The notes: a model not told the origin generated them from the sequence alone. DNA of 64,000 nucleotides from Owenia fusiformis (GCA_903813345.2 CAIIXF020000003.1:24629248-24693247); one strand, 5' to 3'; shown: positions 34,550-45,930, counted from the stretch's first letter. A program made the numbers and translations.

Positions 34550-35088
34550 CACTGCTACCCACCTAGTTACACAGACGTATCGTCAGTGTATCATGGCTGA
34601 ACTACTTCCGGGATTTGAATTTGGTAAGATATTTTTATTTCTCGATTTACATCTACTTATAAGTCATGATGTGGATTATAATTTGGCTCGAAGTTATGGG
34701 AGATAGTCTAGTTTGAGAATGTGTCAATGGTTTTAGGTTTGGTATGTTAACGAAGACGCATTTCACATATTTAGTCCCTCGCTTTTGTTACACTGATGAT
34801 CGGCATTAATATTGCCAATATTACACTGATATTGCTCGTTCGTCAGTGTAACAAAAGCGAGGGACTAAATACGTGAATTGTGTCTTCGTTAACATATAAA
34901 CCTAAAACCATCGACACATTCTCAAACTTGACTATCTTCCTTAACTTCGAGCCAAATTATTATCCACAACGTGACTTATAAGTAGGTGTAAATCGGGAAA
35001 TAAAAAAATCTTACCGAAACCTAGTCCCGGAAGTAGTTCCGCCATGATACACTGACGATACGTCTGTGTAACTAGGTGGGTAGCAGTG
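34550..35088. mobile_element. 539-bp palindromic transposon with 5-bp target duplication
   Basis: Flanked by ATCAG at 34545-34549 and 35089-35093. The ends read CACTGCTACCCACCTAGTTA and its perfect reverse complement. The two arms (about 260 bp each) pair almost throughout, and the centre lies near 34819. The motif TCAGTGTA or its complement recurs in outer arms and centre. Each arm contains an ATG frame (34593-34706 on +, 34941-35045 on -) starting MAELLPG and followed by a GGTAAGAT donor-like string. The CAC start with a 5-bp duplication is compatible with Transib-type elements, but CACTG is also used by CMC elements, so the family is open. Confidence 0.9.
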
Positions 35089-35093
35089 ATCAG

Positions 35094-36337
35094 AAATATC
35101 TTTTTTATACCAATTGCAAGTTCACATATAGCTAAGTGTGAGATGTTACATTCCAACAAATCAGATCATAGGGTAACACAAATTCTATATTTCCCAACAG
35201 ATGAATTTTGGCGCCTACCCTCATTCAAAGTTTCATAAAAGCCCATTATGCTCAAAATCATTGCCAAAATAAGAAGAAGAGTGCAAAAGGAGAGTGCAAA
35301 ACCCATTGAGAGTGGTTGAGTTATTTATCAAGGGATTATCTCTTACAGCTAATCATCATTTGTATTATTCATTATTGTATATTAATAGTAAAACATCCAC
35401 CATTTAGTTTAATAATTTATGATCATTGTACTTCAGTCTAGTTCATGAGATTGCACTAGACAAAAAACTGCACCAATATTAACAAGAGAAATTCAAAATA
35501 GCTTCCATCTATTAATGAATGTACACATTTTGATAAAAATGCTTCAAACATATGCAGATTGAAGGAATTAAGATACAATTATGTTAAAACCATTAATCTT
35601 AAACAATACTGCACATATATGAATGGATATAGTCTGCAGCAAAGTTATTTCTGTATGGGTATTTCTGTTTGTCCAATATCCTTGAGCTAAACCAAAGCTA
35701 GGTACTTGATGTAAGAACTTCAATGAAGGATAATTTGTCCTTGTGATAAAAGTCTTAGAGGGATAAAACATCTCATTTTATGGATATATGTCGTCATATA
35801 GACTGCTGGATAGCCACTAGTAAAATACTAATGCAGGGAGTCAGACAGGAGCAGTAATCGCAAAAACTCCTATCAATCAGCTTACATTATAAACATTAAT
35901 GATAAAAACCACAATTAAATTCTGAAGAGAGAATATATTAAGAATTGGTTACACATGCAAATGTCTTCATTTGATACAATGTAGAAATGTGAAGAAATTA
36001 TGGAATGAACAGTGGGAGATGAAATCTCTTTGTGAGCTCAAATTACACCTCTGAAGTCTTTAGACAAGTGATGACACATATCATGAGGTCAGTGGCAAGC
36101 GTGTTAAGCTAACCAATGAACATGGTATCCTATAATCCCCACTAATAGTAGAAAAGCCCACTTGGTCATTTGATGTCACTTGTACTCTACATCTAACCAG
36201 AATGTTATATCAACACATATTCTGTGATTGGAGTTTTGCATTCTTCATCAGCATTCATGTCTGTAATAAATCCTCCCGGACCTCTAAATGCAGCCGGAAA
36301 ATGACATCTTGTCAGAGCATTTTCTTAAAGAATTGTC
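35094..36337. other. Anonymous DNA
   Basis: No gene, array or bounded element was recognised. An acceptor-like TTTCCCAACAG at 35195-35205 is followed by a frame that soon closes. Confidence 0.5.
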
Positions 36338-36346
36338 CTTTCTTGT

Positions 36347-36853
36347 GGCTTTGTATAAAAAACCTCCTACCTCATACCCACCTACCCACGTACGTGGGGC
36401 ATGATACAGCCTTTGAAGGGTTCAATTTTAAAGATCTTAGTTTATTAAATCTTAGTTAATGATGGTTATAGATGCATTTGTAATGACCCTTGATAGCAAG
36501 TTACTACTACAGCCCAGTTAGGTTTGATTTCCACTCGGGGCATCGAATTTAGCACATTTTCTTTCAATTCCTTTATCTGGCTTGTTGGACAGTTGGACCT
36601 ATGTTCGGTCGTTAGTTAGTTATTCCCCTGGGGCGCCCTCTGGTCGTTACACACTAGAAAATGCACCCATATGCCTTTATTTATGGATCTGTATAGTCAT
36701 AAAATAAAGCCGGAATTGTAGAAATGTTAATAATTTGAGCTATTTGAGATTTAATAATCTTTAAAATTGAACCCTTCAATGACTGTATCCCACGTAGGAA
36801 TGACCCACGTAGGTGGTTGTGAGTGTGAGGTAGGATGTGTTTTATACAAAGCC
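36347..36853. mobile_element. MULE-like MITE with 9-bp target duplication
   Basis: Perfect 9-bp direct repeats CTTTCTTGT at 36338-36346 and 36854-36862. The left end GGCTTTGTATAAAAAACCTC pairs with the reverse complement of the right end, GGCTTTGTATAAAACACATC. Inverted similarity extends about 105 bp inward (including CCACGTA and TTGAAGGGTTCAATTTTAAA). The 507-bp element has no coding capacity. Nine-bp duplications with long inverted repeats are the hallmark of Mutator-like elements. Confidence 0.9.
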
Positions 36854-36862
36854 CTTTCTTGT

Positions 36863-37759
36863 TGTAATTCTTATGACAAATGCTGTAATCTGTTGCACAT
36901 GTGTCATCCTTAATTTGCCTTTGAATGTAATTTGTAATGTTTTCATATCAGGTAGCAAATTGAAGACCATAACCTTCACATGACAGCAGTTGAGGAATTG
37001 AGATGATATTTATTTACAGATTAAAAAATTATCAATGAAAATTCCAACTCAAGAATGAGCAAAAAGAAAATATATCATTTTTCTTTATACACCCATGGTG
37101 CTAAATTGTAATTAGTCCTGGAATTTGCCAAATTCCTGTTTTCACATTTCTAGACAAATTGTTTCTAGAGTCAAGTACATCCAATGATCCATCTGCCTGT
37201 CTGTTAATCCTTGTAATAACTTCAATACTAGTGTACATATTTTTACATTTGGCTGTTAAATTGTTTAATTCTAACCACATATAACAATAACATATTCACA
37301 TCTTCATTTATTTGTTTTTCAATAATTTAATGGTTGGCCTCCCATATTATATGGTAGACTTTGTGTGATGGATTTTGCATATATACAGTTAAGAACAAAT
37401 GTTTAAGATGCCGTTCTTTTCATACTTAATCAAACCATTTCCTTAAAGATTTTGGATGAAGTGTTTGGTTATGTTATACACATACTAACATATGATCGTT
37501 AGTTGGAACATTGGAGGTTTATTTTCTGATAACTGTGGTCTTCTAGATGTGTTTTAGATCCCTTTTAGTTTTGGCAATTGCACTTGGATTATATTTAGAG
37601 CTATATGCAATGATAAATCAAAAATTGAAAATACAATTTTAGAAATATATTAGGTATATGCGCATAGGTATTTTTAAACTTGCTTCAAATTGATTAGATT
37701 TCTAGGTGGCGGTGACATCTTGTCATATTAATGCCTTGTCTTGTTGTTAAGATATTTTA
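36863..37759. other. Anonymous DNA
   Basis: Nothing was recognised. Confidence 0.45.
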
Positions 37760-37985
37760 AGTCTTCAGTTTGAATTAAATGTCACTGGGTGTTGTGGCCT
37801 TGGATTGTGATATTGGAACTAAAATGGGGAGGGGGTATTATTGTTTTTCTTCATGTTAGTTCATGTTTGGGGATAGTTTGAGTTTGTTTGACTGGTGTTC
37901 TCTCAGATCTTGTCTTTTCTTACAGTGTTCTGTATTAAATTTTTGTTCTTTCCTTTTAAACAGTTGTGCCTACACATTTAAAATG
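37760..37985 (+). repeat. Dispersed repeat family, most diverged copy
   Basis: Shares CTTGGATTGTGATATTG, GGGGGTATTA, GTTAGTTCATG and CTTTTCTTACAGTGTTC-like order with copies at 56035, 58545 and (inverted) 60965. It has no terminal inverted repeats and no poly(A). The order of blocks is the same in all copies, which argues for a single ancestral element. Confidence 0.65.
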
Positions 37986-38639
37986 TTCCTGAAATGATGT
38001 ATATTTTAAAACGATAATATATGTTTTAGTTATTAATTTTGTCAACAGTTATTATGTTATCTTGGAATGGGTAGTTTATGGAACATTGCCTGCTTGAGAT
38101 CATTTGTTCTTTTCCTGAATACTATCTCCTTTGGGTTAATTGTCTTGCCTATATGTAGATTTTGAGTTTGGTACTGCCAGTCGTGAATGGTTACTGCCTC
38201 ATGTTATGTGCATATACAGGTTTATCTTGTAGATAGTTTGATATGAATATTAATAAATCTTCAAGTAGTAACTTGAGAGAGAAAGAAGCACCAGGAAAAC
38301 ATGGGATAATGTGTTAGAAAAATTCCTGGATTCAGAAGTGACATGACTTCTACTCAGGTGAGGAAAGCAATTCTCAACTAATGCGCCCATTTGTAAGATG
38401 TAAGTGAAGATTGTACAACACGAAGGTCTTGTACATTTCGAATTATCCTGAAGACATATCATTCATCATTCTACAAATTAAGATCAGGCCAATGCTATAC
38501 AACAACAGTCAATGAAGATTTAGAGTAAATACTCTTAACTCTGCTAATAGCTTTTTCCAAAACAAAAATAGTTCACATACACTATACCCATACCCAGTCT
38601 GCACATAAATAAAGATGCAATATCATCAAGTATTACATA
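37986..38639. other. Anonymous DNA
   Basis: No feature was recognised. Confidence 0.45.
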
Positions 38640-39279
38640 CCTAGCGAAACATTTGTATGGAAGGCAATGGGAAAGTTAGCGGGCTGTAGCCACCAACATT
38701 GCCCGATTACCTCGATATAGCCCCCTTACCTCGTTTTGATATTAGATTCTTTAATAATCGTGACAATATTGTAACGTTGTGTTTCATTTTGATCAAATTC
38801 CACTCACACACAGATGTGTGACGCCATTGATACAAAGTAGCCATAGGAATATAGGTATGTAATACATCAGTTATGTAGCTATGATGTGAAATATGCTTTC
38901 GTTCTTAAAAACGGATAATCTCCAAATATAGAGCCTCCCAAGGTCGGTGAACTCAGGCATATTTCACGTCATAGTGACAACTAGCCTTGCCCAAATCATT
39001 TTTTTTACCTATCTGATCTTGAATTATTACCGCCTTGTACAATCTAATGCATCACGGCTGATATTATGATAAGTTATTCAGCGGTTTCGAGATTTCCATA
39101 ATTCCTACGCTATCGGGGGTATCGCAAAACCGTATTGATAGGCAAATGGACACAACGTGTGACAGGCTGATTGACCAATCAAAACATTATCAGGTTTACC
39201 TGCATAAACAAAGCAAATTAGCCATCTACGATTTGAGATGTATACATTTTCAGCCAAACTTATACTGCAACTTCAACTT
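38640..39279. mobile_element. Candidate decayed TTAA element
   Basis: A GC-richer block ending at TTAA (39280-39283). Its right end, reverse-complemented, reads AAGTTGAAGTTGCAGTATAA, resembling the AGCTGCAGTATA end at 27710. An inner inverted pair, TATGATGTGAAATATGC (about 38880-38896) and GCATATTTCACGTCATA (about 38958-38974), makes a hairpin. A GACCAATC string at 39171 echoes GACCAATCGG at 27971. No left end was found, so bounds are approximate. Confidence 0.35.
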
Positions 39280-39353
39280 TTAAATGACGAAAACCACATT
39301 TGGGTTTTGAACATATGCCTTTCTATAAGTTTGAAACTTATATCTCAACTTAA

Positions 39354-40022
39354 TATTTTAATAAACACCTGGCTAATCTGAACACCTTCCAATCTAAACA
39401 CCTGGCAAATCTGAACACCTTCCAATCTGAATACGTTTTTCCTGTACCATTTTTTCTCCCGTTGACTCCCATGTTAAAAACCTGAAATCCGAACACCCTA
39501 ATTATAACAGTCAACACTCATATTTGAAAAATTAACCTGCCTAATCTGAACACTTTTCCCAAACTATCACATATTTCTTAAAAAATACTCCAATATTTTC
39601 AGTTTAACACAGATTTGTTGATATCAAAACTTTAGAAAAAAACATCAAATGGTTACAATGATAATGGATCTTTTTTGCATGACTTAATTCATTTGAATCT
39701 GTTTCTGTAATGCCATTAAGCTATGTGGTCAATAGAAATGTTGATATTCATTGAGAATACATTCATATTTCTTTAAAATACAGAATCTTGCAGATACAAA
39801 AACCTCAAAATCCAAACACCTAATCCGAAAGCTTTTAGCCAGTCCCAATAGTGTTCATATTAGACAGTTTTTTTTATTTAGGATGACAACATGTGTTTTT
39901 CTTCAATATGATTTCATGCAACAAACTGGTACTGAGATGATAATTGAACCATGTATCAGGCCAAGGTAACTGCATTATCTGAGCACATACCATCTGGGAT
40001 TTCCTTTAGCTGTTTTACTGTA
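39354..40022. mobile_element. Pogo-like element with iterated GAACACC motifs
   Basis: Right end, reverse-complemented, TACAGTAAAACAGCTAAAGG. The left side starts with a degenerate AATAAACACCTGGCTAATCT. ATCTGAACACCTTCCAATCT-type motifs are repeated at about 20-bp spacing in the left 200 bp, and further TCCAAACACC/ATCCGAA variants lie near 39810. It shares TTTCTCCCGTTGACTCCCAT (39451-39470) with the pogo-like element at 33579. The left terminus is eroded. Confidence 0.55.
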
Positions 40023-41339
40023 AATCCATTTAATGTAGTCTCTATGTCAAGAACAGGAGATATGAATAAGTGAACAGATTTTCATTGTTCACACAGACTT
40101 TGTACCACAAATTTTATATATAATTTTATTCCAACTCTATATGATAAAATAATGTATGCTGAATGCATACTGTACTTTTTTAAACATTATAGTTTATGAA
40201 GTCAAAAAAGCTATACCAAATTATACATACCCACTGATGCAACTTTCCATGTTTTGTGTATGTTTTACAAATAACACAAGTAAATGGACCTTTTACACTC
40301 GCACTCCATCCATTTATCTGGTTAGTATTTATTATGAATCCCATAATTAAATGACTCAAAATGGACATTTTAGATAAACAAAATATTTTCCAAATGTCAG
40401 TATCAAAGTATTGGAAAAAATGTTAGTTTGCAGAATGAGAAAAGTAGACAATCAAGCAAATTTTGAAAATTACTGCTAAATTATTCAAAAATAATCTTCA
40501 TTAACACAAGTAATCAATAGCCCCTGGTCACAATGCCTCTGTTTTCATCTAAAGAACAAGTTATAGAGTATTAGAGGCATTTGAAAAGCCATTTCAATTA
40601 GATTAGAGGTATGTCTTTGTACCTTGTACTTTTGCTCACCCTTGTGCAATATTTTGGGGAAATTGTAACTTTCTTTTTGTTCCAGTTATGTTAATGGCTT
40701 GTATACCACATTTGTTTATTATTATTTTTAATTCAGGCTTGTGTGCTGTTTCTGTAAACACAGTATATTAGGGATCTATGTCTAAACCAATATTTGACTA
40801 AGACTCTGATTTGCATGACATTACTGGGATAAAATCCTCTGTGAATTAAAGTGGATATTTTTTAGTACATATTGTATATGTTTTAATTCTTTATCTTGTA
40901 ATTCTACACAAAAATGTATGCATAATATTTTGGAAAGATTCTTCAGAAAACATAAAATATAAAGTAATTACAATTGATGAAATATAAAGAATATACTGAG
41001 CAATGCATTTTGAAAATATAGGGCTTATTCATCTATAGTAAGTAATAATTTTCAAAACGGAAATTGGATGTTTTAACGACTCATCCAGAAAAATATTGTT
41101 TTTACATCACCATCATAATAGTGAATAGCCACTTTATGAGTAGTCTTAGGATATCATAGAGACATCAAAAGAAACCATTCTCTTCTAATAATATATACTC
41201 AGCGTATGATATGCAATAGCATTTTATTGAACCCTAGTGTAATTACGCCATATCTTTCATTGAGCTTGTGATTTGCGCTGAAAATGCATATAGATGTAAA
41301 ATATTTAAGCACAAGGGCCAAAGGGGGAAAATCCAGAAT
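40023..41339. other. Anonymous AT-rich DNA
   Basis: No gene, minisatellite or bounded element. Open frames of 62-64 codons on both strands near 40156-40368 overlap each other and look accidental. Confidence 0.5.
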
Positions 41340-41775
41340 GGAGTAAAATAGCCCAGTAGGAAACAAAATATAAATATGTAAGCAGAAAACCAAAGGGGTA
41401 GAACCCGGGATATATCAAAGTTTCACAAACAAAATATGAATATCGAAGCATAAAGCCAAAGGGGCAAAACTCATGAAATATTAAAGTTACCTAGTCATAA
41501 ACAAAATATGAACCATATGTAAAGTGCAAAACCTACAATATTAAAGTAATCTCATAAGAAACAAAATATAAATATTGAAGCACAAGGCCAATGTGCAAAA
41601 CCCAGAGTATTAAAGTTACCTAGCAAGAAACAAACTATGAATATAAAAGCATATGTAAAGTGCAAAACCTAGAATATTAAAGTAACCTCATACTGTAAGT
41701 AACAAAATATAAATATTTAAGCACAAGGTCAAAGGGCTCAGGAAATATTAAAGTAATCTCATAAGAAATATAATA
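41340..41775. repeat. 60-75-bp minisatellite
   Basis: ACAAAATATAAATAT recurs near 41361, 41426, 41499, 41560, 41628 and 41701 with AAGCACAAGGCCAAAG, GCAAAACC and ATATTAAAGT blocks between. The spacing ranges from about 61 to 73 bp because of small deletions. Non-coding. Confidence 0.85.
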
Positions 41776-42328
41776 TAAAAAAAACCATCATTAATGATAC
41801 AGCTTACAAAGATGTAGTTGCAAAATGTAAAAAAGCAAAAAGTCATATTGCCATTATTACATTTCAGGTTATAATTTCCCTACAAAAGATGGTGCAAGTT
41901 TGAACCAATGACTAGTGCCATCTTTACATGTATATTGCCAATACCTCCTTTCAACACAATTATAAACATAATTTGAATAAGAGGTTGATTTATTTTTTAG
42001 ATAATGAATCAGGACAACTTGTGAAGAAGGGTGTGCAACATTTTGTAAGCTATCAGTTAGGAGATAACCACAATGTCTGTATTGTGGTTCAACTACACAA
42101 TTCATACCTAACTTGCATTACTTAGCATATGTTACACGAAGGCTGGTAAACCCACTTCTGGATGAACAGGCAGTGCATTTTAGCTAGAAATGCAGACCTT
42201 GAAGTTGAGGAGTAGGCTATTCCCATGACAAATGAAAATGTGATAATCGCAAACCTTCAAGAAAACCAAACTCACCCCATGGGAACTAGCTACCCTCAAG
42301 CATCCTAATAAGCAGCACAGTTATTGCT

Positions 42329-42390
42329 AAATTACTAAATAAGTTCAAATGGTACATTTAAATTACTAAGTGAGTTCAAATGGTACATTT
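42329..42390. repeat. 31-bp tandem duplication
   Basis: Two adjacent copies sharing AAATTACTAA and GAGTTCAAATGGTACATTT (first copy with AAGTTC). Only three differences were seen by eye. Confidence 0.85.
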
Positions 42391-42660
42391 TAATTTGATT
42401 CTAATAGAACAAAAGAGAAATCTATGTTAGATTTCCCTCAATCAATAGCCAATAATCTTAAGTGGTGTGTTGAAGATGGATTGTTCCCAGTTTGTCAGGA
42501 GCAGTATCAAATACCCTAAAGGACATTAACTCCATTACAATAAAATCAATTATCGGAGGCTTCAAGATTTTCCGACGAGATAACTAAGTACAGGTGCTTA
42601 AAACAAATATTGATTATTAGACTCCAGATGAAATCTGGAGTCTATTGTTTTCGACAGTTT

Positions 42661-42735
42661 TCTTCTTCTTCTTTTTCTTCTTCTTCTTTTTCTTCTTCTT
42701 CTTTTTCTTCTTCTTCTTCTTCTTCTTATTCTTTT
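42661..42735. repeat. (TTC)n microsatellite
   Basis: TTC/TTTTTC pattern repeating for about 75 bp. It yields a poly-Ser/Phe open frame (42610-42798) that is not a gene. Confidence 0.95.
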
Positions 42736-43002
42736 TCTAAACCAGTTTTCTCAATAACTATAAGGTCTTCAGTAAAGTCAATCATTTGGTCAATTTAGGT
42801 CCAGTATCTAGTTCCTCGGAAATTGAGTCAAATTTTTATCTAGGTCAAAGGTCAAGAACTAGGTCAAATCCAGTACTTTGTCACTTTTTTCGATTTTCTC
42901 GGTCGTCCCTCAATATTTTCGATCCAGGTTTTTTTCATTGTGTTCCTCATAAAAAAAGTAGGAAAGTGCATGTCGATTTAGTTTTTTGATATCTCAAACC
43001 GA

Positions 43003-44235
43003 TTTCGAGATATCAGTGTCCGAAAACGAGGTCCAAAAAAAGTTCTCCAAATCAAATGTCCAGGATATTAGTCTTATAGGAAATTTTCTCAGGATTCCGA
43101 ATCTGAAAACCAAATTCGAATCAAACTTCTGGTTGGTTCAGAAGTTATGGCATTTTGAAAGCTCAAAAATCGCTAAATTTGGTGCCCGTGTTAAGTCAAT
43201 AGGAAAAAAAGATTTTTTTGAATTGAAAAATACAAAATATAGACTGAGTTCAGCTAAATATAATGAAAGCTTTTAAAAGAATGGGACCTCAAAAGCCATC
43301 TAGCTTCAAAATTTGGACACCAAAATGCCTAGGTCAAAATCTAGGTCAAATTCAGAGTTTTTCCTTTTTTTTGCTATTCTGACACTACAGATTAATTATA
43401 TTCTTCGAAATTTTGTATGCATGTAGCCAAGAGTGTGCTAATAGTGTTAGCCTTTTGCCGTCAGAAAGTATTTTGCCCCACTTTTGAGATATGGTGTCCG
43501 AAAAGTAGGTCGAAATAAAAAATTCTCCAAATTTAATATTTGAGTTATGAATTAAGTATAGAATTTTCTCAGGAATCCGAATCTGCAAACCAAATTTCGA
43601 TCTGGCTTCCAGTTCGTAAGTTATTACATTTTGAAAGCTCAAAAATCACTAAATTTGGTGCCCCATGTTATGTCAATGGGAAAAAAGATTTTTTTGAAGT
43701 GTAAAATACGAGATATAGACTAAGTACAGCTTAAAATAATGAAAGCCTATGAAAGAAGGGGACCTCGAAGGCTACCTAACTTCAAAATTTAGACACCAAA
43801 ATCCCTAGGTCAAAATCTAGGTCAATTCATAGTTTATCCTTATTTTTGCGATTCTGACACTACACTTTAATTATATTCTTCCAAATTGTGTATATATATA
43901 GCCAAGATTGTGCTAATAGTGTTAGCGTTTTGCCGTCAGAAAGTATTTTGACTCACTTTTGAGATATGGTGTCGAAAAGTAGGTCAAAATAAAAAGTTTT
44001 CCAAATTTAACATATGAGTTATGAATTAAGGGTAGAATTCTGTCAGGAATCCGAATCTGCAAACCAAATTTTGATCCGACTTCCGGTTTTGGAAGTTATG
44101 ATGTGTCCGAAAAGTAGGTCAAAATAAAAAGTTCTCCAAATTTAATGTATGAGTTATAAATTAAGGATAGCATTTTCTCAGGAATCTGAATCTCCAAATC
44201 AAATTTCAATCTAACTTCCGGTGCAAAAGTTATGG
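43003..44235. repeat. Tandem array with about 478-bp unit
   Basis: GAGATATGGTGTCCGAAAAG-type starts occur near 43003, 43488, 43965 and (short) 44103. Each is followed by a TTCTCCAAATTTAA block, CTCAGGAATCCGAATCTG, AAGTTATG.CATTTTGAAA and GACACCAAAAT.CCTAGGTCAA. Units two and three share the segment GCCAAGA.TGTGCTAATAGTG. Units three and four are truncated. The array stays open in places on either strand, but codon structure is not conserved between units. Confidence 0.85.
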
Positions 44236-44316
44236 CATTTTGAAATTACGAGAAAAATCGATCTGATGATAGCCTTATAGAAAGTCAAGAGAAGTGATGA
44301 AAAAATCGAAAAAATA

Positions 44317-44490
44317 CCTGTCCAGTCCATTTACAGGTCCAAGTCCAGGTCTTAGTCCAGATCAGGTTCCTGTCCAGTCAAGGTCCAGGTTCAGGTCAAT
44401 TTCCAGTCCAGTTCCAATGCCAGTACAGGTCCAAGTGCAGTCCAAGACCAGCCCAGGTTCAATCCAGTCAAGGTCCAGTCCGAGTCCAGC
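44317..44490. repeat. Degenerate (GGTCCA)n array
   Basis: Six-base period of the GGTCCA/AGTCCA/GTCCAG type for about 170 bp (CAGGTCCAAGTCCAGGTC at its start). It produces a Pro/Ser/Gln-rich open frame at 44294-44530 that merely mirrors the period. Confidence 0.85.
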
Positions 44491-44560
44491 CAGTACGTCC
44501 TTCCATCCGTCCGTCCATCTGTCTTTCTAAAAACCCCAGAAGAACTGTCATCTGGAGTCT

Positions 44561-45555
44561 GAAATTGAACTTGTTCAATTTCCCCAGTCTAGTTATCGTT
44601 ATTTTCTGAAATTAAAACCAACTATAAATTCAAAATAAACAGTTCAAAAGATTCTAGAGAAATCTCAATTATATCTTGTGAGTTTTGGAATTTTTTGTGA
44701 GGAAATAAGACCAAAATTTACTATTTAAATGTTGAAATGAACAAAATGGCTGCTGTTTGAATTCAAATTTTGTATCACAACATGCCCATATATGGGACAG
44801 AATATCGATGTTGCACTCTGGGAATCCTCCTTGTATCGATCCTAAATTCCCATGTACTGAATTTGAATGAATTAATGAGTTAGAGAAGTCACTATGAACA
44901 TGTCCTGTCTCAAGGTTATTTTTTGTGTAAGTGATTACATAAAAGTCAAAGAGCCCTCTGACTTGGGAATTATAATGAAAAATAAAGACTCTAATAATCA
45001 TTATACTGAGGAGTATGTTGAAATGTATTTAGTGTGGATATATATATAAACAAGCTTTAGTCAAATCTTAGTTAATATAAATTAGTTGGACAGTCTCAAT
45101 TAGTCATGCAAAAGATAGAGAGGGACTACTTAAATGGTATAATGCCACAATGGATATCCTGATGTCCTATCAAAATAAAGTATATATTTTGATGTATGAT
45201 TGAAAAAGAGCTCCCATCTACAATTTTTAAGATGACATCTCCATGTGAGAAAGTTTATAAATGTTCTGTGTAGGAGAAATAAATCTTAAAAACTTTAAGA
45301 CATCAATATGCACTTTGGAATAAATGTTTGTTGCATCTTTCTAGCTTTAATCTAGAAAACTTGTTTCATTTGCTCATTCCCCTCTATGGAATGTAAGCTG
45401 TCAGTTATTATTACATCATATTAAGACTTAACAGGATGTATTATGCAAATACAAATGTTCATGCCCAAACCAAGGTCATTCATGTAGCAAAATGGGAGGT
45501 GAATACCCAGTGTGCTTAGTATGACAATTATTATACCATAATTTAAATACTATGA
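44561..45555. other. Anonymous DNA with one long minus-strand open frame
   Basis: The minus strand is open from 44669 to 45001 (110 codons), long for such AT-rich DNA, but its translation matches no family I recognise and has no splice context. No repeats were recognised. Confidence 0.4.
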
Positions 45556-45930
45556 CACTTTGAATACAAAATTTATCTGTCAATGAATAGTATTGTGTTT
45601 ATTCATTCATGGGATAATATTGATCAAAATGGTTTAAAATTTAATTGCCAATGAATATTATGAGATAATATTGATCAAATTGGTTTAAAATTTAACTGTC
45701 GGCATCGAAAAAATTTGGCGCTGTTCCAGCACCGTTTCGACACTGTCACCGTTCCGGCACCGAAACCTTTCGTCACCAAAATTTGCCACCGGACTAGGCA
45801 GTCCATTTGGTGCCGAAATCAGATTGCATTTTGGGGGTGTAATATGAGATAATATTGATCAAATTGGTTTAAAATGTAACTGCCAATGAATGTTATGAGA
45901 TAATTTGGTCAAATTGGTTAAAGAATGAGG
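45556..45930. repeat. 50-bp tandem repeat interrupted by a GC-rich insert
   Basis: Units read GAGATAATATTGATCAAATT, then GGTTTAAAATTTAACTG and CCAATGAATATTAT. Copies lie near 45612, 45662, 45847 and 45898 (partial). The array is broken mid-unit at about 45699 and resumes near 45842. Confidence 0.85.
45699..45841. other. GC-rich 143-bp insert in the 50-bp array
   Basis: This block is much richer in G and C than its surroundings and is built on iterated GCACCG/CACCGAAA motifs: CCAGCACCGTTTCG, CCGGCACCGAAACC, CGTCACCAAAATT, and GGTGCCGAAA in reverse. No target duplication or terminal repeats were found. Its origin is unknown. Confidence 0.6.

Larger units (their letters stand above)
42619..44560. 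mobile_element. Composite repeat with AGACTCCAGATGA termini
   Basis: The left end AGACTCCAGATGA and the right end (reverse-complemented) AGACTCCAGATGA are identical for 13 bases. At the left, the repeat is immediately mirrored (GACTCCAGAT-GAA-ATCTGGAGTC), giving a terminal hairpin. Inside, in order, are a TTC microsatellite, an AGGTCAA-rich segment, a roughly 478-bp tandem array, a GGTCCA hexanucleotide array and a CCATCCGTCCGTCCATCTG tract. No transposase frame and no target duplication were found, so it may be a transposon or a composite satellite-bearing repeat. Confidence 0.55.

Noticed and set aside
42610-42798. Serine-rich frame
   Set aside because: Generated by the TTC microsatellite.
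44294-44530. Pro/Ser/Gln-rich frame resembling a low-complexity secreted protein
   Set aside because: It mirrors the GGTCCA hexanucleotide period and has no signal peptide or splice context.
44669-45001. 110-codon minus-strand frame
   Set aside because: Long for this base composition, but no family motif, no splice sites and no neighbouring coding signal were found.
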